Shown here: piece by piece, positions 19,983-29,462 of the stretch
How positions within the stretch are numbered: position 1 is the stretch's first letter
How the letters are laid out: the number at the start of each line of letters is the position of its first letter
Assembly: GCF_001687105.1 (NCBI RefSeq)
Contig: NZ_CP014596.1
Coordinates: 675,501 to 739,500 of the forward strand
Length of the DNA: 64,000 bases
Origin: Salipiger sp. CCB-MM3
GTDB taxonomy: Bacteria > Pseudomonadota > Alphaproteobacteria > Rhodobacterales > Rhodobacteraceae
Direction of reading: 5' to 3'
The notes under the pieces: generated by a model
What the model saw: only the letters and a program-made list of their open reading frames with translations
What the model was told of the DNA's origin: nothing
The model's database searches: none
Translations under genes and position numbers: made by a program

Positions 19983-20147
19983 TCAGTTGGGAAGTGCGCC
20001 GCAGAAGCCGCCGCTGGCGACGCTGCCCGAGCCGAAGGCCAGCATGGCCGGGGCCTGATAGGGGTTGGGCGCCCAGTTTGCGAGATCGAAGGCCAGCAGC
20101 GCGGCCAGCAGCAGCAGGGCGAGCGAGGCGGTGAAAGCGCGGGTCAT
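19983..20147 (-). CDS. 54-residue single-pass membrane peptide, last gene of the sulfur operon
   Basis: A small gene read from ATG 20147, overlapping the YeeE stop codon by four bases (ATGA), so it is translationally coupled. The product starts MTRAF, has one hydrophobic helix (about residues 5-21: ASLALLLLAALLAFDL) and a short exported or cytosolic tail ending GGFCGALPN with a single Cys. The strong terminator follows directly. I do not recognise a family. Position suggests an accessory subunit of the YeeE transporter, perhaps a sulfur-handling or assembly peptide; the lone Cys fits but does not prove this. Confidence 0.6.
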   Translation of the reverse strand: MTRAFTASLALLLLAALLAFDLANWAPNPYQAPAMLAFGSGSVASGGFCGALPN

Positions 20148-21283
20148 GAGCGCGCCTCCAGTCCCAGCAGCGGCCGCAGCCGGATGCCAAGGAAGGCGCC
20201 CGCGAAGGCCGCCACGAACCACACCCAGCCGTGCAGGCTGCCGGTGGAGATGCCCGAGAAGAACGCCCCGACGTTGCAGCCAAAGGCCAGACGCGACGAG
20301 TAGCCCAGCAGGAAGCCCGCGACGATGGTCGCGATCCATGCCCGCGCGGGGTAGCTGGGCAGCTTGGCCGCCAGCGCGCCGCGCCGCCATGCGGCGACAC
20401 CGAAGGCGCCCGCGATGATACCGATGTCGGTGAGCGAGGTATAGTCGGTCAGCACGCTCGACTGCACCCGCTCCATCGAGCCCGGCGCCGCCCAGAAGGC
20501 CGAGGCCGAAAGGTCTCCGCCAAGCGCGGCATAGCCTTTCGCGACCCAGAGCCCGAGCCCATAGACCACGCCCCACGGCTGCCCCGCGACCAGCAGGTTG
20601 CCAATGGCGAGCAGCGCCAGCACCACGGCGGCGATGGCATGGCGGCGGCTCAGTTTCACCGTGCCCGGTGCCGCGCGCCGCAGGAAGATCGCGGCGGCGA
20701 TGGCCAGCAGCACCAGCGTGACGCCAAGGCCCGAGGTGCCCGACAGCGTGAGGATGGGCAGCGAGCCGAGGCCGGTCCACCAGATCAAGTTGTAAGCGCC
20801 GGCAAAGCTGCCAAGGGCAAAGAAGGGCAGGGCCAGCAGACTGACGGGGTTGCCGCTGCCCGCGTTGACCAGCGTGCCCGAGCCGCAGCCCAGCACGATT
20901 TGCATACACGCGCCAAAGACGAAGGCGCCGCCGACCATGGCAAAGCCGATGGGCGCCTGCGCGCCCATGAGTTCCCCGGCGTGGCTGGTCAGCAGCGGGA
21001 TGGCGACCACCGAAACCAGCGCGATCGACAGCAGCTGCGCCAGCACGCCCGAGGGTTCACGGCGCAGGATCATCGCCCGCCACGGCCCGGCAAAGCCGAA
21101 GCGCATGCCTTCGAGCGCGATGCCGAAGCCCAGCCCGATGGCCAGCAGCAGCCCGTAACGCGCCCCGGCGAACAGCGAGACCAGCGCCACGAGCACAAGC
21201 GCGCCGAGGATCAGCCCGGCGCGCTTTCCGATGGCGCTTGCAGGGGCGGTCTGCGCCGCCCCCGAAATGCTTGCTTGGCTCAT
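20144..21283 (-). CDS. YeeE/YedE (TsuA-type) sulfur-compound transporter
   Basis: This 379-residue polytopic membrane protein carries the two YeeE signatures: LGCGSGTLVNAGSGN (Cys133; a further Cys at 126) and RLAFGCNVGAFFSGI near the C-terminus. The family imports thiosulfate or related sulfur compounds by handing the substrate along conserved cysteines. The equivalent of the first family motif (usually Arg..Phe-Cys) reads MRFGFAGPWR here, residues 60-69, with Gly63 where a Cys is expected. The start overlaps the rhodanese stop by one base (TGATG), and the stop overlaps the 54-residue peptide. The N-terminal 20 residues are a polar lead before the first helix. The substrate is inferred from family and neighbours. 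Confidence 0.88.
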   Translation of the reverse strand: MSQASISGAAQTAPASAIGKRAGLILGALVLVALVSLFAGARYGLLLAIGLGFGIALEGMRFGFAGPWRAMILRREPSGVLAQLLSIALVSVVAIPLLTSHAGELMGAQAPIGFAMVGGAFVFGACMQIVLGCGSGTLVNAGSGNPVSLLALPFFALGSFAGAYNLIWWTGLGSLPILTLSGTSGLGVTLVLLAIAAAIFLRRAAPGTVKLSRRHAIAAVVLALLAIGNLLVAGQPWGVVYGLGLWVAKGYAALGGDLSASAFWAAPGSMERVQSSVLTDYTSLTDIGIIAGAFGVAAWRRGALAAKLPSYPARAWIATIVAGFLLGYSSRLAFGCNVGAFFSGISTGSLHGWVWFVAAFAGAFLGIRLRPLLGLEARS

Positions 21284-22221
21284 CAGTTGCCCCCGGTGAC
21301 TTGGTTCAGGAGGTTACGGAAGAGGCCCGGCGAGTTCTGCATCTCACCGCCGGTCTTGGAGTATTCCACCATCGATCCGGGGTAGAGCTTCACGTTCTCG
21401 AGGCCCGCCATCTCGCTCAGCGCGAACCAGTTGGTCGCCGCCCAGTGGCCGGTGTTGCAGAACGAGACGATCTCTTGCCCGTCGCTGACGCCGAGCGAGG
21501 CTTTGAGTTCCTGCACGTCCGAGATCTGGCCGATGGCGGTGGCGCCGCTCTGGAAGAAGCGGGTGTAGGGGTAGTTCTCGGCGCCGGGCAGGGTGCCGGG
21601 CTTTTCGGCGGCACCATGCGCCTTCTTGCCTTCGTAGAAGGCCTCGGGGCGGGCGTCGAGCAGCAGCGCCTGCTGCTCGCCTGCCACCACATCGGCGACC
21701 TCGGGGGTCTCGGCGGTCCATGCGTCGTTCCAGCTGATGTCCAGCTCGGTCGGCTCGGGCGTCACGGCGTCCTTGCTCACCGGCAGCCCGGCGTTGACCC
21801 ACGCCTGCGCGCCACCGTTGAGGATCGACAGCTCGGTGAAGCCAGAGCTTTTCAGCGTCCAGTAGACGCGGGCAGCGGCGCCGAACTCGGTGTCGGTGGC
21901 GCCCTGCGCGACGATCACGATGGGCGCGTCGGTCTCAAGCCCGAGCTCTTCGTAGGTGGTTTCCAGCCGGTCGACGGGAACCGTCGCGCCGGGGTTCTCG
22001 GACGGGCCGCGGAACAGGCCGTAGGGTGCGGCGACCGCGCCTTCGATGTGGCCATCGGCATAGGCATCGCCGCGGATGTCGAGCACGGTGGGCGCATCGG
22101 CATCGGCAAGGGCGGTCTCAAGCTCGGAGGCCGAGACCAGCGGGCCGAGAGTGGCGGCCAGCGCGGTGGATGCGCAAAGACCGGTGATCGCGGCACTGAG
22201 GGCAAATGCTTTGTACATCAT
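21283..22221 (-). CDS. Periplasmic two-domain rhodanese-type sulfurtransferase
   Basis: This 312-residue protein has a Sec signal peptide (MMYKAFALSAAITGLCASTALA) and two rhodanese domains (about residues 28-155 and 165-300). The second carries the active-site loop SFCNTGHWA with catalytic Cys255; the first lacks a Cys at the loop (IVAQGATDTEF), as in other tandem rhodaneses. It is first in an operon with YeeE and a small membrane peptide, so it probably releases or transfers sulfane sulfur in the periplasm for YeeE uptake. In the better-known systems the partner is a cytoplasmic TusA-like protein, so a periplasmic rhodanese is a variant arrangement. Confidence 0.88.
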   Translation of the reverse strand: MMYKAFALSAAITGLCASTALAATLGPLVSASELETALADADAPTVLDIRGDAYADGHIEGAVAAPYGLFRGPSENPGATVPVDRLETTYEELGLETDAPIVIVAQGATDTEFGAAARVYWTLKSSGFTELSILNGGAQAWVNAGLPVSKDAVTPEPTELDISWNDAWTAETPEVADVVAGEQQALLLDARPEAFYEGKKAHGAAEKPGTLPGAENYPYTRFFQSGATAIGQISDVQELKASLGVSDGQEIVSFCNTGHWAATNWFALSEMAGLENVKLYPGSMVEYSKTGGEMQNSPGLFRNLLNQVTGGN

Positions 22222-22432
22222 GGGAGTGGCCTTTCGGAATGTCTTCTGATTTGGGCCTTATTTCGTCCCGCAGGCGGCGGGCGGCAAGGGCTCGGCCGCG
22301 CCGCGCCCGCGCCGAAGGAGGGACAGCGCTCCGGCATGCAAGCCTAGCATGGACCGGTGATTTGGCAGAGCGCCAAGCCCGGGAAACCCTCCCACTTGCA
22401 GCGGGCCGTGCAAGACGGTGTTCTTATTTCAC

Positions 22433-22500
22433 GGAACAAGGCAGAGCGCACGGCTGAGCCTGTTCCGGTGCGCTGCCCGGCAAAGCGCGCTCTGCCGGGC
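22433..22500 (-). terminator. Hairpins downstream of the MFS gene
   Basis: On the minus strand, GCCCGGC pairs with GCCGGGC over a 12-nt loop just after the MFS stop. A second imperfect stem (CGGAACA..GGC with GCC.TGTTCCG) follows. There is no long T-run, so efficiency is uncertain. The rest of 22222-22507 holds the sulfur-operon promoter region and no gene. Confidence 0.45.
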
Positions 22501-22507
22501 GTGTCGC

Positions 22508-23725
22508 TCACTCGAGACCGCTGCGGCGGGCGTCCCAGAGGGTGATGGCAAAAAGCACGAAGCCGCTCGCGCTCAGCGCCGCGCCGACATAGCCCGAGGA
22601 CGGGAAATCATGCCCGGCGGCAATCACCCGCGCGGCAAGGAACGGGCCCACCGCATTGGCGACGTTGAAGGCGGCGTGGTGCAGTGCGGCGGCCAGCTGC
22701 TGCGCCTCGCCAGCGACGTTCATCAGCCGCGTCTGCATCACCGTCGACACGCCGCCCAGCACACTGATGCACAGCACCGCGATGCCCATGGTCCAGAGCC
22801 CGCCAGCCACGGCGGTGGGAAATAGCGCCAGCACCACCGCGCCGCCGCCAAACGCCGCATAGGCGGTGAGGTTGAGGTTGCGGTCGGCCAAGGCCCCCAT
22901 CGCGAGGTTGAAGATGATCATGCCGAACCCGGCCACCATCAGCATCAGCGCCACCATGTCGTCCGAGGCGCCCAGCGTGGTTTTCACCGTCGAGGCGATA
23001 TAGGTATAGACCGAAAAGAACCCGCCAAAGCCCACCGCGCCGGTGGCCAGCGTCAGCCAGACCTGCCGGTTCTTGAGAGCGCCCAACTCGCGCAGCGGGT
23101 TGGCGTTGGGGTCCGCCGGGGTGCGGGGGGCTTTCAGATAGACCGCCAGCGCGGTCGCCAGCGACAGCGCTCCGACCACCGCAAAGCCCGAGCGCCAGCC
23201 GATGTATTGGCTCATCCAGCTTGCTGCGGGCACGCCGATGGTGGTGGCGATGCTGAGCCCGAGAAACACCCGCGAGACCGCTGTGGCCCGCTTGTTGCGC
23301 GGCACGATCGAGGCGGCGACCAGCGCGGCGACCCCGAAGTAGGCGCCATGCGGCAGTCCCGAGAAAAAGCGCGAGACGGTGAACAGCCCGAAGCTTGGGG
23401 CAATCGCCGAGAGCGTGTTGAAGAGGGCGAAGGCGAGCATCAGCCAGATCAGCAACATGCGCTTGCGCATCTTGGCACCGGCGACGGCCAGCACCGGCGC
23501 GCCGACGACGACGCCGAGCGCATAGGCGCTGATCGCATCGGCGGCGCGCGCCTCGCTGACGCCGAGATCGCTGGCAAAGCTGGGCAGAAGCGCCATCGAG
23601 GCGAACTCGGTGGTGCCGATGGCGAAGCCGCCCAAGGACAGCGCGAAGAGCACCATGCGTGCCGACGATTCCTTCGCGACGCGCGCCGTATGGCCAGCGG
23701 CGTGTTCGGCCGTTGTATCGGTCAT
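22508..23725 (-). CDS. MFS transporter, DHA1 drug/sugar efflux type
   Basis: This 405-residue protein has 12 predicted helices and a short polar N-terminus (about 22 residues). The [12 protein letters not shown] segment in helix 1 and LPHGAYFG in helix 4 are characteristic of the DHA1 group that includes AraJ/SotB and chloramphenicol- and purine-efflux pumps. It stands alone on the minus strand, divergent from aroA. The substrate cannot be predicted. The ATG has a weak AGTAGG Shine-Dalgarno. Confidence 0.88.
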   Translation of the reverse strand: MTDTTAEHAAGHTARVAKESSARMVLFALSLGGFAIGTTEFASMALLPSFASDLGVSEARAADAISAYALGVVVGAPVLAVAGAKMRKRMLLIWLMLAFALFNTLSAIAPSFGLFTVSRFFSGLPHGAYFGVAALVAASIVPRNKRATAVSRVFLGLSIATTIGVPAASWMSQYIGWRSGFAVVGALSLATALAVYLKAPRTPADPNANPLRELGALKNRQVWLTLATGAVGFGGFFSVYTYIASTVKTTLGASDDMVALMLMVAGFGMIIFNLAMGALADRNLNLTAYAAFGGGAVVLALFPTAVAGGLWTMGIAVLCISVLGGVSTVMQTRLMNVAGEAQQLAAALHHAAFNVANAVGPFLAARVIAAGHDFPSSGYVGAALSASGFVLFAITLWDARRSGLE

Positions 23726-24001
23726 GCAAACCTACTTCGTGTTCTGGGAATCGGAAAAGGGATCCCGGGTGTACCCCTCCCTGCGTCCACACCTAGGGCG
23801 GTCGCATGGGGCGGGCAACCCGGCGAGCAAGTGGGATCGCGGAAATTTGTGTTGGCCGCCGGGGATTTGCGCAAGGTCGGGTGCGAATGTGCGCGGGTTT
23901 ATCGCGGCTCCGGTGCCGCAGCGCCTCGGCAGGACCGCTCGTACGGGTCACGGGCGATGGACGCAGGCGCATCGCGCTGCTATCAGGCGCGCGAGCGATA
24001 A

Positions 24002-24010
24002 CAGGAGAGG
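24002..24010 (+). promoter_or_regulatory. Shine-Dalgarno fixing the aroA start
   Basis: A strong CAGGAGAGG lies five bases before ATG 24015. It supports this start over in-frame codons further upstream, where the frame stays open to about 23610. Confidence 0.75.
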
Positions 24011-24014
24011 CGCC

Positions 24015-25361
24015 ATGTCGAGCCACGGGGACCCCATTCCGATGATTGCCCGCAAGTCTGCGGGACTTAAGGGCGAGGCCAACGTGCCCGGCGACAAGTC
24101 GATCTCGCACCGGTCGCTGATCCTAGGCGCGATGGCGGTGGGCGAGACCAAGGTGACCGGCCTGCTCGAAGGGCAGGACGTGCTCGACACCGCCAAGGCG
24201 ATGCAGGCCTTCGGCGCCGAAGTCGAAAAGCGCGGCGACACATGGCATGTGCATGGCGTCGGCGTCGGCGGCTTTGCCGAGCCGGGCAATGTCATCGATT
24301 GCGGCAACTCCGGCACCGGCGTGCGGCTGATCATGGGCGCCATGGCCACGACGCCGATCACCGCCACATTTACCGGCGATGCGTCGCTGAACAAGCGGCC
24401 CATGGCCCGCGTCACCGATCCGCTGGCGCTGTTCGGCGCGCGCGCCTACGGGCGTTCGGGCGGGCGGCTGCCGATGACCATCGTCGGCGCTGCCGATGCG
24501 ATCCCGGTGCGCTACGCCACCCCGGTGCCCTCGGCGCAGGTGAAATCGGCGGTGCTGCTGGCCGGGCTCAACGCCCCCGGCGAGACCGTGGTGATCGAGC
24601 GCGAGGCGACCCGCGACCACTCCGAGCGGATGCTTACCGGTTTTGGCGCGCAGGTCACCACCGAAGAGACCGACGAGGGCCGGGTGATCACGCTTGTGGG
24701 TCAGCCCGAGCTGAAGCCGCAGACCATCATCGTGCCGCGCGATCCCTCGTCGGCGGCCTTCCCGGTCTGCGCCGCGCTGATCACCGAGGGGTCGGACGTG
24801 CTGGTGCCCAACATCGGCCTCAACCCGACCCGTGCGGGGCTGTTCTTTACCCTGCAGGAGATGGGCGCCGATCTGACCTTCGAAAACATGCGCGAAGAGG
24901 GCGGCGAGCCCGTCGCCGATCTGCGCGCCAAATTCTCGCCCGATCTCAAGGGCATCGAGGTGCCCGCCGAGCGCGCCGCCAGCATGATCGACGAATACCC
25001 GGTGCTGTCGGTGGTCGCGGCCTTCGCGCAGGGCAAGACCCATATGCCCGGCGTCAAGGAACTGCGGGTGAAGGAAAGCGACCGGATCGACGCCATGGCC
25101 ACCGGCCTGCGCCTCAACGGCGTGGAGGTCGACGAGGGCGAGGATTGGTGGACGGTGCATGGCCGCGGCTTCGGCGACGTGAAGGGCGGCGCCACGGCGC
25201 AGAGCCATCTCGACCACCGCATCGCAATGTCCTTCCTCGTGATGGGGCTGGCCACCGAAGAGCCGGTGCGCGTCGATGACGGCGGTCCGATCGCCACCTC
25301 TTTCCCGATCTTCGAAAACCTGATGACCTCGCTGGGGGCCGATCTGGGCCGCGAGGCGTGA
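24015..25361 (+). CDS. aroA: 3-phosphoshikimate 1-carboxyvinyltransferase (EPSP synthase), class II-like
   Basis: This 448-residue EPSP synthase catalyses the sixth shikimate-pathway step, joining shikimate-3-phosphate and PEP. Motifs: [10 protein letters not shown] (25-34), [32 protein letters not shown], and [14 protein letters not shown] near the end. These match the class II (Agrobacterium CP4-like) enzymes closely. At the glyphosate-contact position the loop reads CGNSGTG (96-102) with Gly100, whereas CP4 has Ala100 (NAATG). The start is fixed by the upstream CAGGAGAGG. It heads a coupled cluster with a membrane protein, cmk and an aldo/keto reductase. Confidence 0.96.
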   Translation: MSSHGDPIPMIARKSAGLKGEANVPGDKSISHRSLILGAMAVGETKVTGLLEGQDVLDTAKAMQAFGAEVEKRGDTWHVHGVGVGGFAEPGNVIDCGNSGTGVRLIMGAMATTPITATFTGDASLNKRPMARVTDPLALFGARAYGRSGGRLPMTIVGAADAIPVRYATPVPSAQVKSAVLLAGLNAPGETVVIEREATRDHSERMLTGFGAQVTTEETDEGRVITLVGQPELKPQTIIVPRDPSSAAFPVCAALITEGSDVLVPNIGLNPTRAGLFFTLQEMGADLTFENMREEGGEPVADLRAKFSPDLKGIEVPAERAASMIDEYPVLSVVAAFAQGKTHMPGVKELRVKESDRIDAMATGLRLNGVEVDEGEDWWTVHGRGFGDVKGGATAQSHLDHRIAMSFLVMGLATEEPVRVDDGGPIATSFPIFENLMTSLGADLGREA

Positions 25362-25861
25362 GCCGCCTGCTGCCGGTCGTCGCGGCGCTGGCCGCCGCGC
25401 TGCTGCTGTGCATGGGGTATTATGCCGCCACCGTGCTCTGGCCCGGTGCTAGCGGGCTGCTGCCCTTCGATCTGCGCGCGCTCGGCTATTCCGCCCTCGA
25501 TGCGCAGCAATATCTGCTGGCGCTGAGCGAGCGCGCCCGTGCGGTCTATCTGCTCGAGATGCGCTGGCTGGGCATGGCCTTCCGCGTGGCCTTCGGCATT
25601 ACACTGATCCTCGGGGCCATCGCGCTGTCGCGTGGGCGCGCGTGGTGGCGGCGCGGGGTCTTCGTGCTGCTGGCGCTGGCGTGGATCGGCGCGGACGCCG
25701 CCGAGAACCTGCTGATCAACGAGATGCTGCTGCGCGGGCCTGTCGCGCTTGACCATGCGTTGGTGGATTGGGCGAGCCTCTTCACCCGGCTGAAGTTCGT
25801 CCTGCTGGCAATCTGCGGCGTGATGCTGTTCAGCCTCTGGCGGCAGGGGCCGAAACGCTGA
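25358..25861 (+). CDS. Conserved-looking membrane protein between aroA and cmk
   Basis: This 167-residue protein starts at GTG 25358, overlapping the aroA stop (GTGA), so it is translationally coupled. It has about four hydrophobic segments (residues about 5-27, 72-90, 98-115 and 143-160) and charged loops, and ends in a short basic tail. I do not recognise the family. Position between aroA and cmk suggests only co-expression. Confidence 0.75.
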   Translation: MSRLLPVVAALAAALLLCMGYYAATVLWPGASGLLPFDLRALGYSALDAQQYLLALSERARAVYLLEMRWLGMAFRVAFGITLILGAIALSRGRAWWRRGVFVLLALAWIGADAAENLLINEMLLRGPVALDHALVDWASLFTRLKFVLLAICGVMLFSLWRQGPKR

Positions 25862-25951
25862 GCGGGGCGCGCCGGGTGTCTGGCCGGGCATCTGCTTGAA
25901 GGGCGGCGGGCAGCGGGCGATAAAGACCGCGATCTGACGAAAGGACACCTC

Positions 25952-26581
25952 ATGGCCTTTACCATCGCCATCGACGGGCCGGCGGCTGCCGGCAAGGGCA
26001 CGATCAGCCGTGCCGTGGCGGCGCATTTCGGCTTTGCGCATCTCGACACCGGTCTGCTCTATCGCGCCGTGGGGCGCAAGATGCTGGACGGCACCGATCC
26101 GATCGAGGCCGCGCTGGCGCTGGTGCCCGAGGACCTGCAGGCCGAGGGGCTGCGCACCGCCGATGTGGGCATCGCCGCCTCGCGGGTTGCGGTGATCCCC
26201 GAGGTGCGGGCGGCCCTGCTCGACTTCCAGCGCGCCTTCGCCCGCCGCGACGGCGGCGCGGTGCTCGACGGGCGCGACATCGGCACGGTGATCTGCCCCG
26301 AGGCCGAGGCCAAGCTCTTTGTCACCGCCAGCGCCGAGGTGCGCGCCCGGCGGCGGTTCGAGGAACTGGTCGCGGGCGGCGCCGAGACCGATTACCAGAC
26401 GGTGCTGAACGACACCCGCGAGCGCGACCACCGCGACGCCACCCGCGCCGACGCGCCGCTGAAACCGGCGGAGGACGCGGTGATGATCGACACTTCTAAA
26501 ATGGATATCGACGCGGCGGTCGCCGCGGCCATCGCCGCGATCGTATCCCGCGGCGCCACCGCAGGGGAGGGCACGGCATGA
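25952..26581 (+). CDS. cmk: Cytidylate kinase
   Basis: This 209-residue CMP/dCMP kinase has the P-loop GPAAAGKG at residues 9-16, an [25 protein letters not shown] substrate helix (in parts), DGRDIGTV, and RARRRFEEL in the lid region. It phosphorylates CMP and dCMP, feeding pyrimidine nucleotide pools. The Shine-Dalgarno is GAAAGGA. Its stop overlaps the downstream aldo/keto reductase start by four bases (ATGA). An aroA-x-cmk arrangement is common in alphaproteobacteria. Confidence 0.95.
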   Translation: MAFTIAIDGPAAAGKGTISRAVAAHFGFAHLDTGLLYRAVGRKMLDGTDPIEAALALVPEDLQAEGLRTADVGIAASRVAVIPEVRAALLDFQRAFARRDGGAVLDGRDIGTVICPEAEAKLFVTASAEVRARRRFEELVAGGAETDYQTVLNDTRERDHRDATRADAPLKPAEDAVMIDTSKMDIDAAVAAAIAAIVSRGATAGEGTA

Positions 26582-27576
26582 AGACGATGCGTATGGGGCA
26601 AGGCGGGCCGGAGCTTCCCGCCTTCGGCATCGGGGCGATGTCCTTCGCCGATTTCTATGGCGAGACCACCGAGGCCAATTCGCATGCCGTGCTCGACGCG
26701 GCGGTCGAGGCCGGGGTGCGCCATGTGGACACCTCCAACGTCTACGGCATGGGGCGCTCGGAAAAGGCCATCGGCAGTTGGCTCAAGGCGCGCTCGGGCG
26801 GGCGCGAGATGCTGCATATCGCCACCAAGGCTGGGATCACCAAGGATGCGGCGGGCAAGCGCTGCTACGACAATTCGCCCGAGCATCTGGAGGCCGAGCT
26901 TGATGGCTCGCTGAAGCGGCTCGGCGTCGAGCAGGTCGATCTGTTCTACGTGCACCGGCGCGAGCAGGCGCGGCCCATCGAGGAGGTGACGCAGACGCTC
27001 GCCGGCCTCGTGAAGAAGGGCAAGATCGCCGCCTTCGGCTTTTCCGAGATCGCGCCGTCGTCGCTGCGTCGCGCCGCCGCCGTGCATCCCGTTGCGGCGG
27101 TGCAATCGGAGTATTCGCTGCAGACGCGGATCGTCGAACTGGGGTTGGTGCAGGCCTGCGCCGAGCTTGGCACCGCGCTGGTCGCCTTTTCGCCGGTCGG
27201 GCGCTCGCTACTGACCGATCACCCGCTGTCGCGCGAGGCGGTGGCCGCAAGCGCCTTCATGTCGGTGAACCCGCGGTTTGTGGAACCGAACCTGACGGCC
27301 AATCTCGCCATCACCGACAAGTTCCGCGCGCTGGCCGCCGAGATGAGGGTGCCCGCGGCGGGCCTGTCGATCGCATGGCTGCTGAGCCGCGGCGAGCACA
27401 TCATCCCGATCCCCGGCACGCGGTCGGTCGATCACCTCAGGGAGTTGCTCGCGGGCACGAAGATCACCCTCTCGGCAACGGATCTGGCGCGGATCGAAGA
27501 GGTGCTGCCGGTGGGCTGGGCGCATGGCGACCGCTACTCGGCGGCGCAGGCCAACGGGCCGGAGAGCTATAGCTGA
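26578..27576 (+). CDS. Aldo/keto reductase
   Basis: This 332-residue TIM-barrel NADPH-dependent reductase of the AKR superfamily has a complete catalytic tetrad: Asp51, Tyr56, Lys84 and His126 (in [14 protein letters not shown] and YVHRRE). The C-terminal [12 protein letters not shown] segment binds the NADPH 2'-phosphate in this family. It begins inside the cmk stop codon. The sequence resembles the AKR13/YajO-like group; the physiological aldehyde or ketone is unknown. Confidence 0.92.
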   Translation: MKTMRMGQGGPELPAFGIGAMSFADFYGETTEANSHAVLDAAVEAGVRHVDTSNVYGMGRSEKAIGSWLKARSGGREMLHIATKAGITKDAAGKRCYDNSPEHLEAELDGSLKRLGVEQVDLFYVHRREQARPIEEVTQTLAGLVKKGKIAAFGFSEIAPSSLRRAAAVHPVAAVQSEYSLQTRIVELGLVQACAELGTALVAFSPVGRSLLTDHPLSREAVAASAFMSVNPRFVEPNLTANLAITDKFRALAAEMRVPAAGLSIAWLLSRGEHIIPIPGTRSVDHLRELLAGTKITLSATDLARIEEVLPVGWAHGDRYSAAQANGPESYS

Positions 27577-27589
27577 GGTTTGCTGGGCG

Positions 27590-27665
27590 GTGAGCGTGGC
27601 AGGGGGCGCGGCCCCCTCGCCGCTCCGCGGCTCACCACCGGCGTATTTTTGGAACAATGAAAGGG
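27590..27665 (+). repeat. Intergenic composite repeat, copy a
   Basis: Two hairpins (AGGGGGC-GCG-GCCCCCT at 27601-27617 and GCCGC-TCC-GCGGC at about 27620-27632) precede the core GGCGTATTTTTGG and a purine-rich tail ending AATGAAAGG. The tail doubles as the Shine-Dalgarno region of the histidine phosphatase gene. Confidence 0.7.
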
Positions 27666-27671
27666 GCTGGC

Positions 27672-28325
27672 ATGTCGCATGTCACCCTCGTGCGGCACGG
27701 GCAGGCCAATACCCATGCCAAGGACGAGATCAATTACGACCGGCTGAGCGATCTTGGCAAGCAGCAGGCGCGCTGGCTGGGGGCGCATATGCGCGGCAGC
27801 GGCGAGGTCTTTGCCCGCGCCTATAGTGGCACGCTGCGGCGCCACCAAGAGACGGCGGCCGAGATGGAGCTGGGTCTTGAGGTGGTGGAAGACGCGCGGC
27901 TCAACGAGCTGGAATATTTCACCATGGCGCAGCTCATGCAGCAACAGCACGGCATTGCGCTGCCGCCCGATCGCGAAGGTTTCATCCTGCATCTGCCGCA
28001 GCTCTTCACCTATTGGCGCGAGGGCAGACTCGAGGGCGTACCCGAGAGTTTTGCCGATTTCGAGGCGCGGGTGGATGACGTGCTGGCCGAGATCAGCGCC
28101 GGATCCGGCCGCGCAGTCGTCGTCACCTCGGGCGGGCTCATCGGCATGGCGATGCGGGTGACCATGGGGCTTGAGATGAAAGCGCTGGCGCATGCCTGCC
28201 TTGCCATCGAGAACACTTCGGTGCACCGCTTCCAGCCGATTTCCACCGGGCTGTGCCTGACGCTGTTCAACGCCGTGCCGCATCTTGAAGGCGCCGAGCG
28301 GGCGCTGTCGCGGACGCATATCTGA
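27672..28325 (+). CDS. Histidine phosphatase (phosphoglycerate mutase-like) family protein
   Basis: This 217-residue protein has the LVRHGQA motif with catalytic His9 and a second conserved-type GGLIGMAM region. Such proteins dephosphorylate small metabolites or phosphoproteins; the substrate is unknown. ATG 27672 (MSHVTLVRHG) is preferred to ATG 27657 because an AAAGGGG Shine-Dalgarno lies between them; the longer form would add only five residues. It is separated from the aldo/keto reductase by a composite repeat. Confidence 0.88.
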   Translation: MSHVTLVRHGQANTHAKDEINYDRLSDLGKQQARWLGAHMRGSGEVFARAYSGTLRRHQETAAEMELGLEVVEDARLNELEYFTMAQLMQQQHGIALPPDREGFILHLPQLFTYWREGRLEGVPESFADFEARVDDVLAEISAGSGRAVVVTSGGLIGMAMRVTMGLEMKALAHACLAIENTSVHRFQPISTGLCLTLFNAVPHLEGAERALSRTHI

Positions 28326-28400
28326 GGCGCGCCTCTCTGCGGCTTTCACCCCGGCCCGCTTTTCTATAGGCAGGCGGGGAAGATGGCTGTGGAGAGAAAC

Positions 28401-29462
28401 ATGACACATCTGTGGGTGCGCGCCGAGCAACGGGCGAACGAGGACCGGGTGGCCGTCACGCCCGAGGGTGTGAAGGCGCTGGTCGCGGCGGGGCTGCGGG
28501 TCACTGTCGAGGAAAGCCGCGCGCGGGTGATCGGCATCGAAGGCTATCGCGCCGCGGGCGCCGAGATTGCCCCCGAGAACAGCTGGCCCGAGGCGCCCGA
28601 GGATGCGTTGATTTTCGGCCTCAAGGAATTGCCCGAGGACGGCACGCCGCTGCGCCACCGCCACATCATGTTCGGCCATGCCTTCAAGGGCCAGCCCTCG
28701 GGGCAGCTGCTGCTGAAGCGCTTCGTCGCGGGTGGCGGGGCGCTTTATGACCTTGAGTATCTTGTGGATGATCAGGGCCGCCGCGTCGCCGCCTTTGGCT
28801 ATTGGGCGGGCTATGCGGGCGCGGCGGTGACGCTGCTGTCCTATGCCGCGCAGCAGCAGGGCGGGCTCTGCGCGCCGGTCTCGGTCTGGCCGAGCGCCGG
28901 GGCGATGGAAGCCTCGGTGCGCGACGCGCTGGACGCAGCGGGCGGGGCGCGGCCCAAGGCCCTGGTCATCGGCGCGCTGGGGCGCGTCGGCACCGGCGCC
29001 AGCGATCTTTGCGAGAAGCTCGGGCTGCAGGTCACCAAATGGGATATGGCCGAGACCGCTCATGGCGGGCCGTTCCCGCAGCTGCTGGAGCATGAGGTCT
29101 TCTTCAACTGTATCCTCGCGCGGCCCGGCACGCCGGTCTTTGTGCCCGCTGCGGCAAGCCTCGAGCCGCGCAAGCTGCGCGCGATCGGCGACATCGCCTG
29201 CGACCCCGACAGTGACTTCTCGCCGGTGAAGGTCTATGACCGCGTCACCGACTGGCAGGCGCCGGCGCTGCGGGTCCATGACGATCCGCCGCTCGACGTG
29301 ATGGCCATCGACAACCTTCCCTCGCTCTTGCCCCGCGAGAGCTCGGAGGATTTTGCCGCGCAGCTGCTGCCGCATCTTCTGGCGCTTCCGGCGCTGGATG
29401 CGGGTGTGTGGGGCCGCGCGGCCGACACTTACACGACGTATATTACGGAGGAACTTGCATGA
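28401..29462 (+). CDS. Saccharopine dehydrogenase (NAD+, L-lysine-forming type), LYS1-like
   Basis: This 353-residue enzyme has the alanine-dehydrogenase-like fold: N-terminal RAEQRANEDRVAVTPEGV, FGHAFKGQPSG, a Rossmann segment VIGALGRVGTGA, and a terminal GRAADTYTTYI. It interconverts lysine plus 2-oxoglutarate and saccharopine. ATG 28401 is chosen for its GGAGAG Shine-Dalgarno; an in-frame ATG at 28383 would add six residues. The next gene, starting inside its stop codon, is the partner saccharopine dehydrogenase that releases glutamate, so the two enzymes form a complete saccharopine route for lysine, here probably degradative. Confidence 0.9.
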   Translation: MTHLWVRAEQRANEDRVAVTPEGVKALVAAGLRVTVEESRARVIGIEGYRAAGAEIAPENSWPEAPEDALIFGLKELPEDGTPLRHRHIMFGHAFKGQPSGQLLLKRFVAGGGALYDLEYLVDDQGRRVAAFGYWAGYAGAAVTLLSYAAQQQGGLCAPVSVWPSAGAMEASVRDALDAAGGARPKALVIGALGRVGTGASDLCEKLGLQVTKWDMAETAHGGPFPQLLEHEVFFNCILARPGTPVFVPAAASLEPRKLRAIGDIACDPDSDFSPVKVYDRVTDWQAPALRVHDDPPLDVMAIDNLPSLLPRESSEDFAAQLLPHLLALPALDAGVWGRAADTYTTYITEELA

